A DNA stretch of 64,000 nt from Azospirillum oleiclasticum (GTDB lineage: Bacteria; Pseudomonadota; Alphaproteobacteria; Azospirillales; Azospirillaceae): contig NZ_JABFFR010000028.1 of the NCBI RefSeq assembly GCF_013423485.1, positions 97,432 to 161,431 on the forward strand. The letters run 5' to 3'. A program made the position numbers and the translations under genes. The number at the start of each line of letters is the position of its first letter. Position 1 is the first letter of the stretch. This document shows positions 50,036-58,621 of this stretch, piece by piece. The notes under the pieces were generated by a model. It saw only the letters and a program-made list of their open reading frames with translations. It searched no databases and had not been told where the DNA came from.

Positions 50036-50061
50036 GTTTCGACTCGAAACCGATGTATAGT
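50036..50061 (+). promoter_or_regulatory. Palindrome and -10 box upstream of rpoH
   Basis: GTTTCGACTCGAAAC (50036-50050) is a perfect 15 bp palindrome whose centre GACTC is a GANTC (CcrM) site. TATAGT (50056-50061) is a good -10 box five bases further on. The palindrome would lie in the -35/-10 spacer, where a repressor or activator could act. The leader to rpoH would be about 140 bases. Confidence 0.5.
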
Positions 50062-50208
50062 GCTTTGGTGGGGTGATCCGAACCACCGGTGTGCATCGTA
50101 TGAACAGGCAACAAGCGCGGACGAAACGCTGTTGACCTCGAAAGAGACGCTGAACGGGCGCATGAAAGTGATGGAAAGCGACCGCCCAGACGGGAAGGGA
50201 AGGGACGG

Positions 50209-51096
<888 letters not shown>

Positions 51097-51134
51097 CCGG
51101 GCATCCCGTCGCCCAGGTCCGCCTGGCGGGCGGA

Positions 51135-51171
51135 GCGGTCACGCCGCGGGGGCATCCGGCGGCGTGACCGC
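51135..51171. terminator. Perfect 13 bp hairpin at the convergent ends of rpoH and the cyclase gene
   Basis: GCGGTCACGCCGC (51135-51147) pairs perfectly with GCGGCGTGACCGC (51159-51171) around 11 bases. It includes the stop codon and the last ten codons of the cyclase gene on the minus strand and lies 38 bp after the rpoH stop, so it can act on both transcripts. No T tract on either side. Confidence 0.6.
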
Positions 51172-53004
51172 TTCGTCCGTGGCCACCCGCCAGATTTCGC
51201 ACGTGCCATTGCGGCCGCGCAGCGCCCGGTGCCCGATGCAGGTCATCGGCACGGCGTCGCCGGCGCTGTGCGCGGTGGTGCCGCTCGCCAGCACGATCAC
51301 CTCGTCGTCACCCTGGATGCGGGAGGCCAGTTCCTCGACCCGTGCGGCCACGTTCACGGTGTCGCCGACCATGGTGTAGTTGATGCGGCTGGCCGAGCCG
51401 ATGTTGCCCACCACGGCCATGCCCGAATGCATGCCGATGCGCACGCGGATCGGCGGCAGACCGGCACCCGTGCGCCGCCGGTTGTCGGCGGCGATCGCCC
51501 GGGCGATCGCCCGGCCGGCGCGCAGAGCCCGCGCGGCATGGTCCGCCTGCTCGTCCGGCGCGCCCCAGAAGGCCATGATGGCGTCGCCGATGAACTTGTC
51601 CACCGTGCCGCCCTCCGCCTCGATGCAGTCGGCGAGCTGGGTGAAATGGGCGTTCAGCAGGGCCGCCGTCTCCGCCGCCCCCATATGCTCGGCCAGCGCC
51701 GAGAAGCCGCGGATGTCGGTGAACATCACGGTCACCGCCCGCTCCTCCGACAGCAGGGTCATGCTCTGGCCGCTGCGGTGCATCAGCCGCAGCACCAGCG
51801 CCTTCGGCACATAGGTCTCGAACCAGCGCAGCCCCGCCACCATGCTGTTGAAGGCGGTGGCGGCGCGCGCCAGCTCGCGCACGCGGCTGTCGGGAATGTC
51901 GGGGACGGCGCGGAACTCGAAGGCACGGATGCGGTCGGCGGCGTCCGACAGGCGGGCGATCTGCCGGCTGATGCGCCGGCCGACGAACAGTGCCGCCCCC
52001 ACCGAGATCAGCAGGATGCCGATGCCGGTGGCGGCGGTGACGTCGAGCCGCTTCAGCTCCTGGTTCACCTCCGACTCGCGGAAGGTGACACCGACCAGCC
52101 AGTCCTGCTGGCCGTATCCGGACATGCGGCGCAGCAGCATCAGATGCTCCTCGCCGGCCACGGACACCACCCGCCCCTCGATGCGATGGGCCTCCACCTC
52201 GAAGGTCCTGCCCTTGGACCACAGGGCGGCCAGTGCGGGATCGTCCATCTGGTCGATGCGCGGCAGCGGCGGCCCGTTGGAGCGACCGGAAAAGTCGAAT
52301 TTCCGCGCGCCCAGCGTGGAATGGGCCAACACATGCTCGTTGTCGTAGAGCACGAAGGCGTTGATGCCCTGCTCCACATAATAGGCGGACAGGAAACGGG
52401 ACAGGTCGTGCAGCGACACCCCGATCGCCACCTGCCCGAGATAACGCCCGTCCCGCCGCACCGGCTGGAGCAGGATCAGCAGGCTGGTCCCGAACTCCTT
52501 CGACCAGATCGGATCGAGCCAGACCGGGGTGACGCGGTCGGGACCGTTGCGCCATTCCGGCTGCAGATCCTTGACCGTGCGGAGGTCGATCGATTCGGTG
52601 CGCAGGCTGCCGTCGACGCGGGTGGCACGGGTGCCGGTCAGGTCCGCCCGGACGAAGCCGACGCCGGTCACGTCCGGAATGCCGGCCAGCGTGCCCCGCA
52701 CGGTGTCGAACAGGCGCTGGTGATCGGTGGGGTCCAGCTCGCCCCGCTCCACCAGCCCGGCCAGGAAGCGCGCGGCGTTGGCGGCCGGGTCGAGCTGGTG
52801 GCGGACCCGCACCTCGACGTTCGCCAGGATCAGCGACGCCTTGTCGCCCAGCAGCGTGTAGGTGTTCTGGGTGGCGCTGGTCAGGCCCAGCGCCAGCACG
52901 CTCGCCACCGCAAGCAGCATGAGCGTGCCGAAGCCGCCGACCAGGATCGCGGCGATGGGCAGGCGCACACGGCCCCGCCCGGGCAGCCGCAGCCTTATCC
53001 TCAT
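51139..53004 (-). CDS. Membrane-bound class III adenylate cyclase with extracellular sensor
   Basis: A 621-residue protein. One N-terminal helix (LPIAAILVGGFGTLMLLAVASVLAL, ~15-40), a large periplasmic Cache-type sensor (~45-310) and a second helix (ATGIGILLISVGAALFVG, ~322-340) are followed by a HAMP-like stretch and the catalytic domain (~420-600). The metal Asp residues are in VMFTDIRGFSAL and IGDAIMAFWG. DKFIGD and NYTMVGDTVNVAARVE carry the Lys and Asp typical of ATP selection, plus the transition-state Asn and Arg. It probably makes cAMP in response to an external ligand. The start overlaps the terC stop by ATGA. Confidence 0.88.
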   Translation of the reverse strand: MRIRLRLPGRGRVRLPIAAILVGGFGTLMLLAVASVLALGLTSATQNTYTLLGDKASLILANVEVRVRHQLDPAANAARFLAGLVERGELDPTDHQRLFDTVRGTLAGIPDVTGVGFVRADLTGTRATRVDGSLRTESIDLRTVKDLQPEWRNGPDRVTPVWLDPIWSKEFGTSLLILLQPVRRDGRYLGQVAIGVSLHDLSRFLSAYYVEQGINAFVLYDNEHVLAHSTLGARKFDFSGRSNGPPLPRIDQMDDPALAALWSKGRTFEVEAHRIEGRVVSVAGEEHLMLLRRMSGYGQQDWLVGVTFRESEVNQELKRLDVTAATGIGILLISVGAALFVGRRISRQIARLSDAADRIRAFEFRAVPDIPDSRVRELARAATAFNSMVAGLRWFETYVPKALVLRLMHRSGQSMTLLSEERAVTVMFTDIRGFSALAEHMGAAETAALLNAHFTQLADCIEAEGGTVDKFIGDAIMAFWGAPDEQADHAARALRAGRAIARAIAADNRRRTGAGLPPIRVRIGMHSGMAVVGNIGSASRINYTMVGDTVNVAARVEELASRIQGDDEVIVLASGTTAHSAGDAVPMTCIGHRALRGRNGTCEIWRVATDEAVTPPDAPAA

Positions 53005-53732
53005 CCCTGCGCCGCCTTCGCCCTCTTGCGCCGGCCGGCGGCGATCAGGTTGAGCGATTCGACCAGCGCCGAGAAGGCGATGGCGAAGTACAGGTAGCCC
53101 TTCGGGATGTGGAAGCCCATCCCGTCCGCCACCAGCGCCACGCCGACCAGCAGCAGGAAGGACAGCGCCAGCATCTTCACCGTCTGGTGCCGGTTCACGA
53201 AATCGCCCACCGGCCCGGCGGCGAACAGCATCACCGCCATGGCGATCACCACCGCGGTCACCATCACCTCGATGTGCTGCGCCATGCCGACCGCGGTGAT
53301 CACGCTGTCCAGCGAGAAGACGACGTCGAGCAGCATGATCTGGAAGACCACCCCGCCGAAGGTCGCCACCGCCTTGGCAACGCCGGCCTCCTCCTGGCCC
53401 TCCACCGTGTGGTGGATCTCCATGGTGCCCTTGGCCAGCAGGAACAGCCCGCCGAGGATCAGGATCAGGTCGCGCCCCGACACCCCGTGCCCCAGGATCT
53501 CGAACAGCGGCCGGGTCAGCGTCGCCACCCAGGCGATGGAGGCCAGCAGCATCAGCCGCGTGATCAGCGCCAGCGCCAGCCCCACCTGACGCGCCCGGTG
53601 CTGCTGGTGCGCCGGCAGCTTCGACGCCATGATGCTGATGAAGATGATGTTGTCGATCCCGAGCACGATTTCGAGCGCGGTCAGGGTCAGCAGGCTGGCC
53701 CACGCCTGCGGGTCGGCGAGAAGGTCGAGCAT
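53001..53732 (-). CDS. terC: TerC-family integral membrane protein
   Basis: A 243-residue membrane protein with seven predicted helices. The TerC signature LEIVLGIDNIIFISIMASKLP and FSLDSVITAVGMAQHIEVM carry the conserved Asp residues of the metal site. TerC/Alx homologues export manganese or load metalloproteins in the membrane. I looked for a yybP-ykoY manganese riboswitch upstream and saw none; a 6 bp inverted repeat TTCCGG/CCGGAA lies at 53771-53790. The downstream cyclase gene overlaps by 4 bp, so both are co-translated. Confidence 0.88.
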   Translation of the reverse strand: MLDLLADPQAWASLLTLTALEIVLGIDNIIFISIMASKLPAHQQHRARQVGLALALITRLMLLASIAWVATLTRPLFEILGHGVSGRDLILILGGLFLLAKGTMEIHHTVEGQEEAGVAKAVATFGGVVFQIMLLDVVFSLDSVITAVGMAQHIEVMVTAVVIAMAVMLFAAGPVGDFVNRHQTVKMLALSFLLLVGVALVADGMGFHIPKGYLYFAIAFSALVESLNLIAAGRRKRAKAAQG

Positions 53733-53885
53733 GGCGGCGGTCGGAACTCCGGTGGTGCGTCGGCGACGCGTTCCGGATGAAACACCGGAACCGGCCCCTC
53801 CGGCGCGGGATTGCAGCGCAACATGAGCTTGACCGCGGGCAAGTTCAATGGTGGCGCGGGCCTGTGTGCGGCCCGGACGGGGCGC

Positions 53886-54293
53886 CTACTCCTCCCCCCG
53901 CAGCCGCTCCAGAGCGCGGCGGTCGCGCTTGGTGGGGCGTTCGCCGCCGCCGTGGGGCAGGGCGGTCTCCGGTGCCGGGGGGGACAGGTCCTCGTAGAGG
54001 GTCTGGGCCTCCGGAGCGGGGCCGCGGCGGAGGCCCAGCGCGCGGATGCGGATGACGCGGATGTGGCGGCCCTGCGGGAAGGTCAGGACGTCGCCGGGCT
54101 TCACCGCGTGGTGGGCCTTGGTCACGACGGTGCCGGAGCAGCGCAGCGCGCCGCTGGCGCACAGCTTCGCGGCGAGGCTGCGGGTCTTCAGGAAGCGCGC
54201 GTACCACAGCCACTTGTCGAGCCGCAGCCGGCCGGCGCCGGGGTCGGGGAGGCCGTCGTCGGGGGTGTCGTCGCGCTCGTCCTGGAATGCCAT
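53886..54293 (-). CDS. hslR: S4-domain RNA-binding protein, Hsp15 type
   Basis: A 135-residue protein with an S4 domain (~22-85): RLDKWLWYARFLKTRSLAAKLCASGALRCSG, then KAHHAVKPGDVLTF. This matches Hsp15, which binds 50S subunits carrying nascent chains and is heat-induced in E. coli. The basic tail (ERPTKRDRRALERLRGEE) is normal. It starts at the base after the helicase stop codon, so it is in the same operon as the helicase gene. Confidence 0.88.
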   Translation of the reverse strand: MAFQDERDDTPDDGLPDPGAGRLRLDKWLWYARFLKTRSLAAKLCASGALRCSGTVVTKAHHAVKPGDVLTFPQGRHIRVIRIRALGLRRGPAPEAQTLYEDLSPPAPETALPHGGGERPTKRDRRALERLRGEE

Positions 54294-56813
54294 TCAGCCG
54301 GTTCCCTGGAGCTGCCGGAGTTTCGCGAAGGGGTGGTCGGGCGCGGCCGGCTTGTGGCGGCGGTCGCGGCGTGGGGCGGGACGGCGGCGGCTCCAGGTCA
54401 CGGCCCCGTCCTCGGCGACGTGGCGGGTGTAGCCGATGGCGCCCAGCACCGCCTCCGCCTCCTCCTCGGCCACGCCCAGAAGGGGACCGAGCGGCGGCGG
54501 GGGCGGGGCGTCGGGGGCGGCAGGCTTGGCACGCTCCATCATCGTGTGCTCCAGCCGGTCCAGCATGTCGACGCGAACCGCCAGCGGCCCCGCGGCGGGA
54601 TAACCGATGGCCTCCCAGAAGCCGGCCGGCACGGTGGGGTCGGCGGGAACCGAGACGCGGCCGGGGGCCGGCACCGGGGGCGGCAGCGCCATCCCGGCGT
54701 GCACCGCCCACAGCAGCCCGCGCAGCGCCACCGCCGCCGGCTTGGCCAGCGCCGGCAGATAGACATGACGGAAGCCCAGCCGGACCCCGTGCTTCCACAG
54801 CGCCTTGCGGTCCTCCTTCTCCAGCAGGTCCGCCAGCCCGCTCACCGGCGCCCGCGGCAGGGTGCCCAGCGCCTCGATGAGCTGGAAGGCGAGGCCGCGC
54901 GCCGGGCCACCGAGGTCCTTGGCCTCGGACAGCGCGAACAGCGGCCGCAGCCGGTGGGCGATGTGCGCCTTCACCCAGCGCTCCAGCCGCGCCCGCACCC
55001 GGTCGGACTGCGGCTGGTCGAGCAAGGCTTCCGGCAGCGGCGCCACCACCGGCGCCAGCACCGACGCCCCCGCCGCCAGCCGCGCCACCGGAACGCCGGT
55101 CCAGCTCAACGACCCGTCGGGGCCGAGGGCGAAGGCCTCGTCCGGATCGCCCTCCAGCGTGCGCAGGCGGTTGCCGATCTCGTCGCGCAACGCGCGGCGG
55201 GCGGCGGTCAGCAGGGCCTTGGCCTCGTCGGAGCGGTCGGGGGCGTCGGGAACGAAGCGGAAGCCTTCCAGCCGGCCGACCGTGTGCCCCTCCACCACCA
55301 CCGCGCCGTCGGCCCGCACCCCGCCCAGCAGGTCCCGCCCCTCGGCAAGGGTGCGGGCGAGCACGGCGGAGCGGCGGTCGATGAAGCGCTGGGTCAGCCG
55401 CTCGTGCAGGGCATCGGACAGCTTGTCCTCGATGGCGCGGGTGCGCTCCTGCCAGTGCAGCGGGTCCTTCAGCCAGGACGGGCGGTGCGAGATGTAGGTC
55501 CAGGTGCGGATGTGGGCGATGCGCGCCACCAGCGCGTCGATGTCCCCCTCCGTCCGGTCGAGGTTGGCGATCTGCTTGGCGGTCCAGTCCTCGGCCAGCA
55601 CGCGGGGGCCGGTCATCAGCGCGCGATAGATCTGGCCGAGCAGCCGGGTGTGGGCGTCCGACAGCACCTTGCGGAAGTCGGGGATCTGGCAGACCTCCCA
55701 GAGCTGCTGCACCGCCGCCCTGCCGCGGGCGAGATCCATCACCTCGTGGTCGCGCACCAGCGCCTGCAGCGCCAGATGGTCGTCGGCCTCGCGCGCGCGG
55801 ATCAGCTCGGCGATGGGCGCGCGCTCCTCCAGCGACTTCAGCAGGAAGCCCGGCGTCTCGAAGCGCAGCGCGCTGTTGCGCCACATCAGCGCCTTCAGCG
55901 TCTCGAACTCGTGGTTCTCCACCCGCTGCACGAGGTCCGGCTCCAGCTCGCCGGTCTGGTCGGTGGTGCCGAAGGTGCCGTCGCGCATGTAGCGGCCGGC
56001 GCGGCCGGCGATCTGCGCCACCTCGGTCGGGCGCAGCCGGCGCGGCGCGATGCCGTCGAACTTCACCAGCCGGGCGAAGGCCACATGGTCCACATCCATG
56101 TTCAGGCCCATGCCGATGGCGTCGGTGGCGACGAGGTAGTCGACCTCCCCCGCCTGGTAGAGCCCGACCTGGGCGTTGCGGGTGCGTGGGCTGAGCGCCC
56201 CCAGCACCACGGCGGTGCCGCCGCGCTGGCGGCGGATCAGCTCCGCCATGGCGTAGACGTCGGTGGCGGAGAAGGCGACGACGCAGCTTCGCGGCGGCAG
56301 CCGGGTCAGCTTCTTGTGGCCGGCGTAGGTCAGCTTGGAGAAGCGCGGGCGGCTGATGAACTCGCAGCGCGGCACCAGCCGGCGGATCAGCGGCTGGATG
56401 ATGTCGGAGCCCAGCACCATGGTCTCGACCAGGCCGCGGGCGTTGAGCAGCCGGTCGGTGAAGATGTGGCCGCGCTCGGGATCGGCGCAGAGCTGGATCT
56501 CGTCCACCGCCAGGAAATCCACCGGCCGGTCGAGCGGCATCGATTCGACGGTGCAGACCCAGTAGGACGGGTTGGGCGGCAGGATCTTCTCCTCCCCCGT
56601 CACCAGTGCCACGGCGTTGCGGCCCTTGATGGTGACGATGCGGTCGTAGTTCTCGCGCGCGAGAAGCCGCAGCGGAAACCCGATCATGCCCGTGCGGTGG
56701 CCGAGCATCCGCTCGATGGCCAGGTGGGTCTTGCCGGTGTTCGTCGGCCCGAGCACCGCGACCACGCGGCTCCCGGCGGCCCCCGCCCCGGACGGGGTGA
56801 ACAGGGTTGTCAT
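54294..56813 (-). CDS. Suv3-like RNA/DNA helicase
   Basis: An 839-residue superfamily 2 helicase related to mitochondrial Suv3. Walker A is VLGPTNTGKTHLAIERML (near the N-terminus), Walker B is DEIQ, and motif VI is EVAQIAGRAGRY. The C-terminal ~450 residues are the extended helical region found in alphaproteobacterial homologues, ending in a basic tail (RRRPAPRRDRRHKP). Mitochondrial Suv3 works in RNA decay with a nuclease. The ATG at 56813 (MTTLFTP) is preferred over 56825 (MLRPMTT), which is equally in frame. Homology to the frame 5' of this, out to 58565, is absent. Confidence 0.88.
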   Translation of the reverse strand: MTTLFTPSGAGAAGSRVVAVLGPTNTGKTHLAIERMLGHRTGMIGFPLRLLARENYDRIVTIKGRNAVALVTGEEKILPPNPSYWVCTVESMPLDRPVDFLAVDEIQLCADPERGHIFTDRLLNARGLVETMVLGSDIIQPLIRRLVPRCEFISRPRFSKLTYAGHKKLTRLPPRSCVVAFSATDVYAMAELIRRQRGGTAVVLGALSPRTRNAQVGLYQAGEVDYLVATDAIGMGLNMDVDHVAFARLVKFDGIAPRRLRPTEVAQIAGRAGRYMRDGTFGTTDQTGELEPDLVQRVENHEFETLKALMWRNSALRFETPGFLLKSLEERAPIAELIRAREADDHLALQALVRDHEVMDLARGRAAVQQLWEVCQIPDFRKVLSDAHTRLLGQIYRALMTGPRVLAEDWTAKQIANLDRTEGDIDALVARIAHIRTWTYISHRPSWLKDPLHWQERTRAIEDKLSDALHERLTQRFIDRRSAVLARTLAEGRDLLGGVRADGAVVVEGHTVGRLEGFRFVPDAPDRSDEAKALLTAARRALRDEIGNRLRTLEGDPDEAFALGPDGSLSWTGVPVARLAAGASVLAPVVAPLPEALLDQPQSDRVRARLERWVKAHIAHRLRPLFALSEAKDLGGPARGLAFQLIEALGTLPRAPVSGLADLLEKEDRKALWKHGVRLGFRHVYLPALAKPAAVALRGLLWAVHAGMALPPPVPAPGRVSVPADPTVPAGFWEAIGYPAAGPLAVRVDMLDRLEHTMMERAKPAAPDAPPPPPLGPLLGVAEEEAEAVLGAIGYTRHVAEDGAVTWSRRRPAPRRDRRHKPAAPDHPFAKLRQLQGTG

Positions 56814-56957
56814 GGGCCTAAGCATTGGACCGACCGGGGTACAATGCAAGCGGGAGGGTGGCCGTGCGCCGCACCAGTGGACCCGGCCCGCGTATCGCGC
56901 TTTACTGCCGGTCGCCGGCCCGGTGCCGGCACCGACGCCCTTCCCCGAGAGGAACCG

Positions 56958-58484
56958 ATGAACCGCCCGTCGCAGCACCCCGCCGCCGCCATCGCCCTTG
57001 CCGTGCTGCTGGCCTCGGCGTCGGTCCCCGCCCTGGCCCAGGGCCAGCCCGCCCCGCCGGTGACGCCCGAGGGCGCGCAGGAGGTGGCGAAGCTGCTCAA
57101 GGAGGGGCTGGTGCAGTGGCTGCAGTCGCCCGACGGCCCGGCGGTGGAGTTCCAGGGCGATCCCCTGGTGATGCCGAGCGGCGACCGCTACGCGGTGGCG
57201 CTGCCGGCCTTCGCGGTCAAGGACAAGGACGGCAGCCGGCTCGACGTCGGCGCCATCCGGGCCGAGGTGACGCCGCTGCCCGACCGCAGCTACGGCCTGA
57301 CGGCGACGCTGCCCAGCACCTACACCTTGCGCAAGGGCAACGACGTGCAGGCGACCATCTCGCTCGGGCGCCAGCAGCTCAAGGGCGTGTGGTCGGCGGC
57401 TTTCCAGAACTTCCTGTCGGTGGACGCCGCCCTCGGCGACCTCAAGCTGACGGCGGCGGAAGAGGACGTCGAGATGACGCTGGGCTCCGTCTCCGTCACC
57501 CAGGATCTGCGCCCCGACGGCGGATCGGTGTTCAGCGGCCCGGCGGCCATCGCCGTCAGCAACCTGTCGGTGACCGATTCGGAAGGGGACGAGTACATGT
57601 CGCTCGGCGGGCTGACGATGGAGGGTGTCTACACCCGCCTGGACCTCGCCAAGGTCGCCCGCATCACCGAAATGGCGGAACAGGCGGCCAGGACCAAGCG
57701 GGATCCGTCGCCCGCCGCGGTGCTGGAGGCGATGCGGGGCATCCTCGGCGGCGCCACCATGCGGATGCGCGCGGTGGACGTCTCCGTCTACGACCCCGAT
57801 TCCGACAGCACGGTGACCATCGGCCAGTTCTCCATGCGTGGCGGGGTCGAGGATCTCGACCGTGCCGTCGCCACCGTCACCCTCGGGCTGGACGGGCGCG
57901 GCCTTGGCATCGATCCGACGCCGGGTCCGGCGGAGCTGATGCCGGACAGCCTCGCCATCCAGATCTCGCTCAACCGCATCCCGGCCGAGGTGCTGATGGG
58001 CGTCGCCAACGACATGGTCGCCGCTCCCGGCGGCGCCGGTGATCCCACCGGCCCGGCCCTGGCCGCCCTGACCCAGGCGGGGACGGAGCTGCGCATCGAC
58101 ACGCTCGACCTGAACCTGCCGATCGCCGCCGCCAGCGTCACCGGTGCCGGCCAGTTCACCCAGGGTGCGGCGTTCGGCGCGACCGGGGGTGTGGTGGTGA
58201 CCGTGCGCGGGCTGGACGCGGCGGTGAAGCAGCTCCAGCCCAAGCCGGGAAAGAAGCCCGACCCGTCGGTGCAGGAGACGCTGGGGGTGCTCACCATGCT
58301 CCAGGCGCTGGGCCAGCAGGGCCGCGACGCCCAGGGGCGCGAGCAGCGCACCTACAAGATCGACGTGACGCAGGAGGGCCAGTTCCTGCTGAACGGCGCC
58401 GACATGATGCCGCTGCTGGGCATGGGCTCCGGCCAGCCCCAACCCCAGCCCCAGCAGGGACCGCGGGGTGGCCTGAAGCCCTGA
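56958..58484 (+). CDS. Conserved periplasmic protein of unknown function (508 aa)
   Basis: A 508-residue exported protein. The signal peptide is residues 1-26 (AIALAVLLASASVPALAQ). The mature part is beta-rich with repeated strand-like blocks (VAVVALPAFAVKDKDG-like, SVSVTQDLRPDGGSVFSGPAAIAV, LDLNLPIAAASVTG), as in YdgA/DUF945 or DUF2125-type proteins, but I cannot name the family with confidence. The C-terminus is Gln/Pro-rich. GAGAGGAACC precedes the ATG. Divergent from the helicase gene; upstream of htpG on the same strand with a 137 bp gap. Confidence 0.75.
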   Translation: MNRPSQHPAAAIALAVLLASASVPALAQGQPAPPVTPEGAQEVAKLLKEGLVQWLQSPDGPAVEFQGDPLVMPSGDRYAVALPAFAVKDKDGSRLDVGAIRAEVTPLPDRSYGLTATLPSTYTLRKGNDVQATISLGRQQLKGVWSAAFQNFLSVDAALGDLKLTAAEEDVEMTLGSVSVTQDLRPDGGSVFSGPAAIAVSNLSVTDSEGDEYMSLGGLTMEGVYTRLDLAKVARITEMAEQAARTKRDPSPAAVLEAMRGILGGATMRMRAVDVSVYDPDSDSTVTIGQFSMRGGVEDLDRAVATVTLGLDGRGLGIDPTPGPAELMPDSLAIQISLNRIPAEVLMGVANDMVAAPGGAGDPTGPALAALTQAGTELRIDTLDLNLPIAAASVTGAGQFTQGAAFGATGGVVVTVRGLDAAVKQLQPKPGKKPDPSVQETLGVLTMLQALGQQGRDAQGREQRTYKIDVTQEGQFLLNGADMMPLLGMGSGQPQPQPQQGPRGGLKP

Positions 58485-58537
58485 CGGCGGGTCCGTGGCT
58501 GCGCCGCTCCGCCGCAGTGGGCGGAGCGGGCGATCCG

Positions 58538-58588
58538 GGGGGTTGCACAACGGCGCCTTTTGCACATATCTGCGCCGTTCGAACCCCC
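58538..58588. promoter_or_regulatory. Nested palindrome covering the putative htpG promoter
   Basis: GGGGGTT (58538-58544) pairs with AACCCCC (58582-58588) and inside it AACGGCGC (58549-58556) with GCGCCGTT (58572-58579). Within lie TTGCAC (58543-58548) and CATATC (58565-58570), 16 bp apart, a possible promoter of heat-shock type. It could also end transcription of the preceding gene. It is not the CIRCE sequence. Confidence 0.5.
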
Positions 58589-58621
58589 TGATGTTGCAAC
58601 CACGGACAAGATGGTGAACCG

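Noticed and set aside
50192..50204. Overlapping GGGNAGGG words (KOPS-like) before rpoH
   Set aside because: They coincide with the ribosome-binding site of rpoH. KOPS polarity needs whole-chromosome statistics.
53733..53885. yybP-ykoY manganese riboswitch before terC
   Set aside because: Such riboswitches precede terC-like genes elsewhere, but the conserved core was not found here; the GGAGTAG string belongs to the end of the S4 gene.
54294..58565. 1423-residue open frame joining the helicase with upstream sequence
   Set aside because: The first ~580 codons are antisense to the periplasmic protein gene and lack homology. The helicase begins at 56813.
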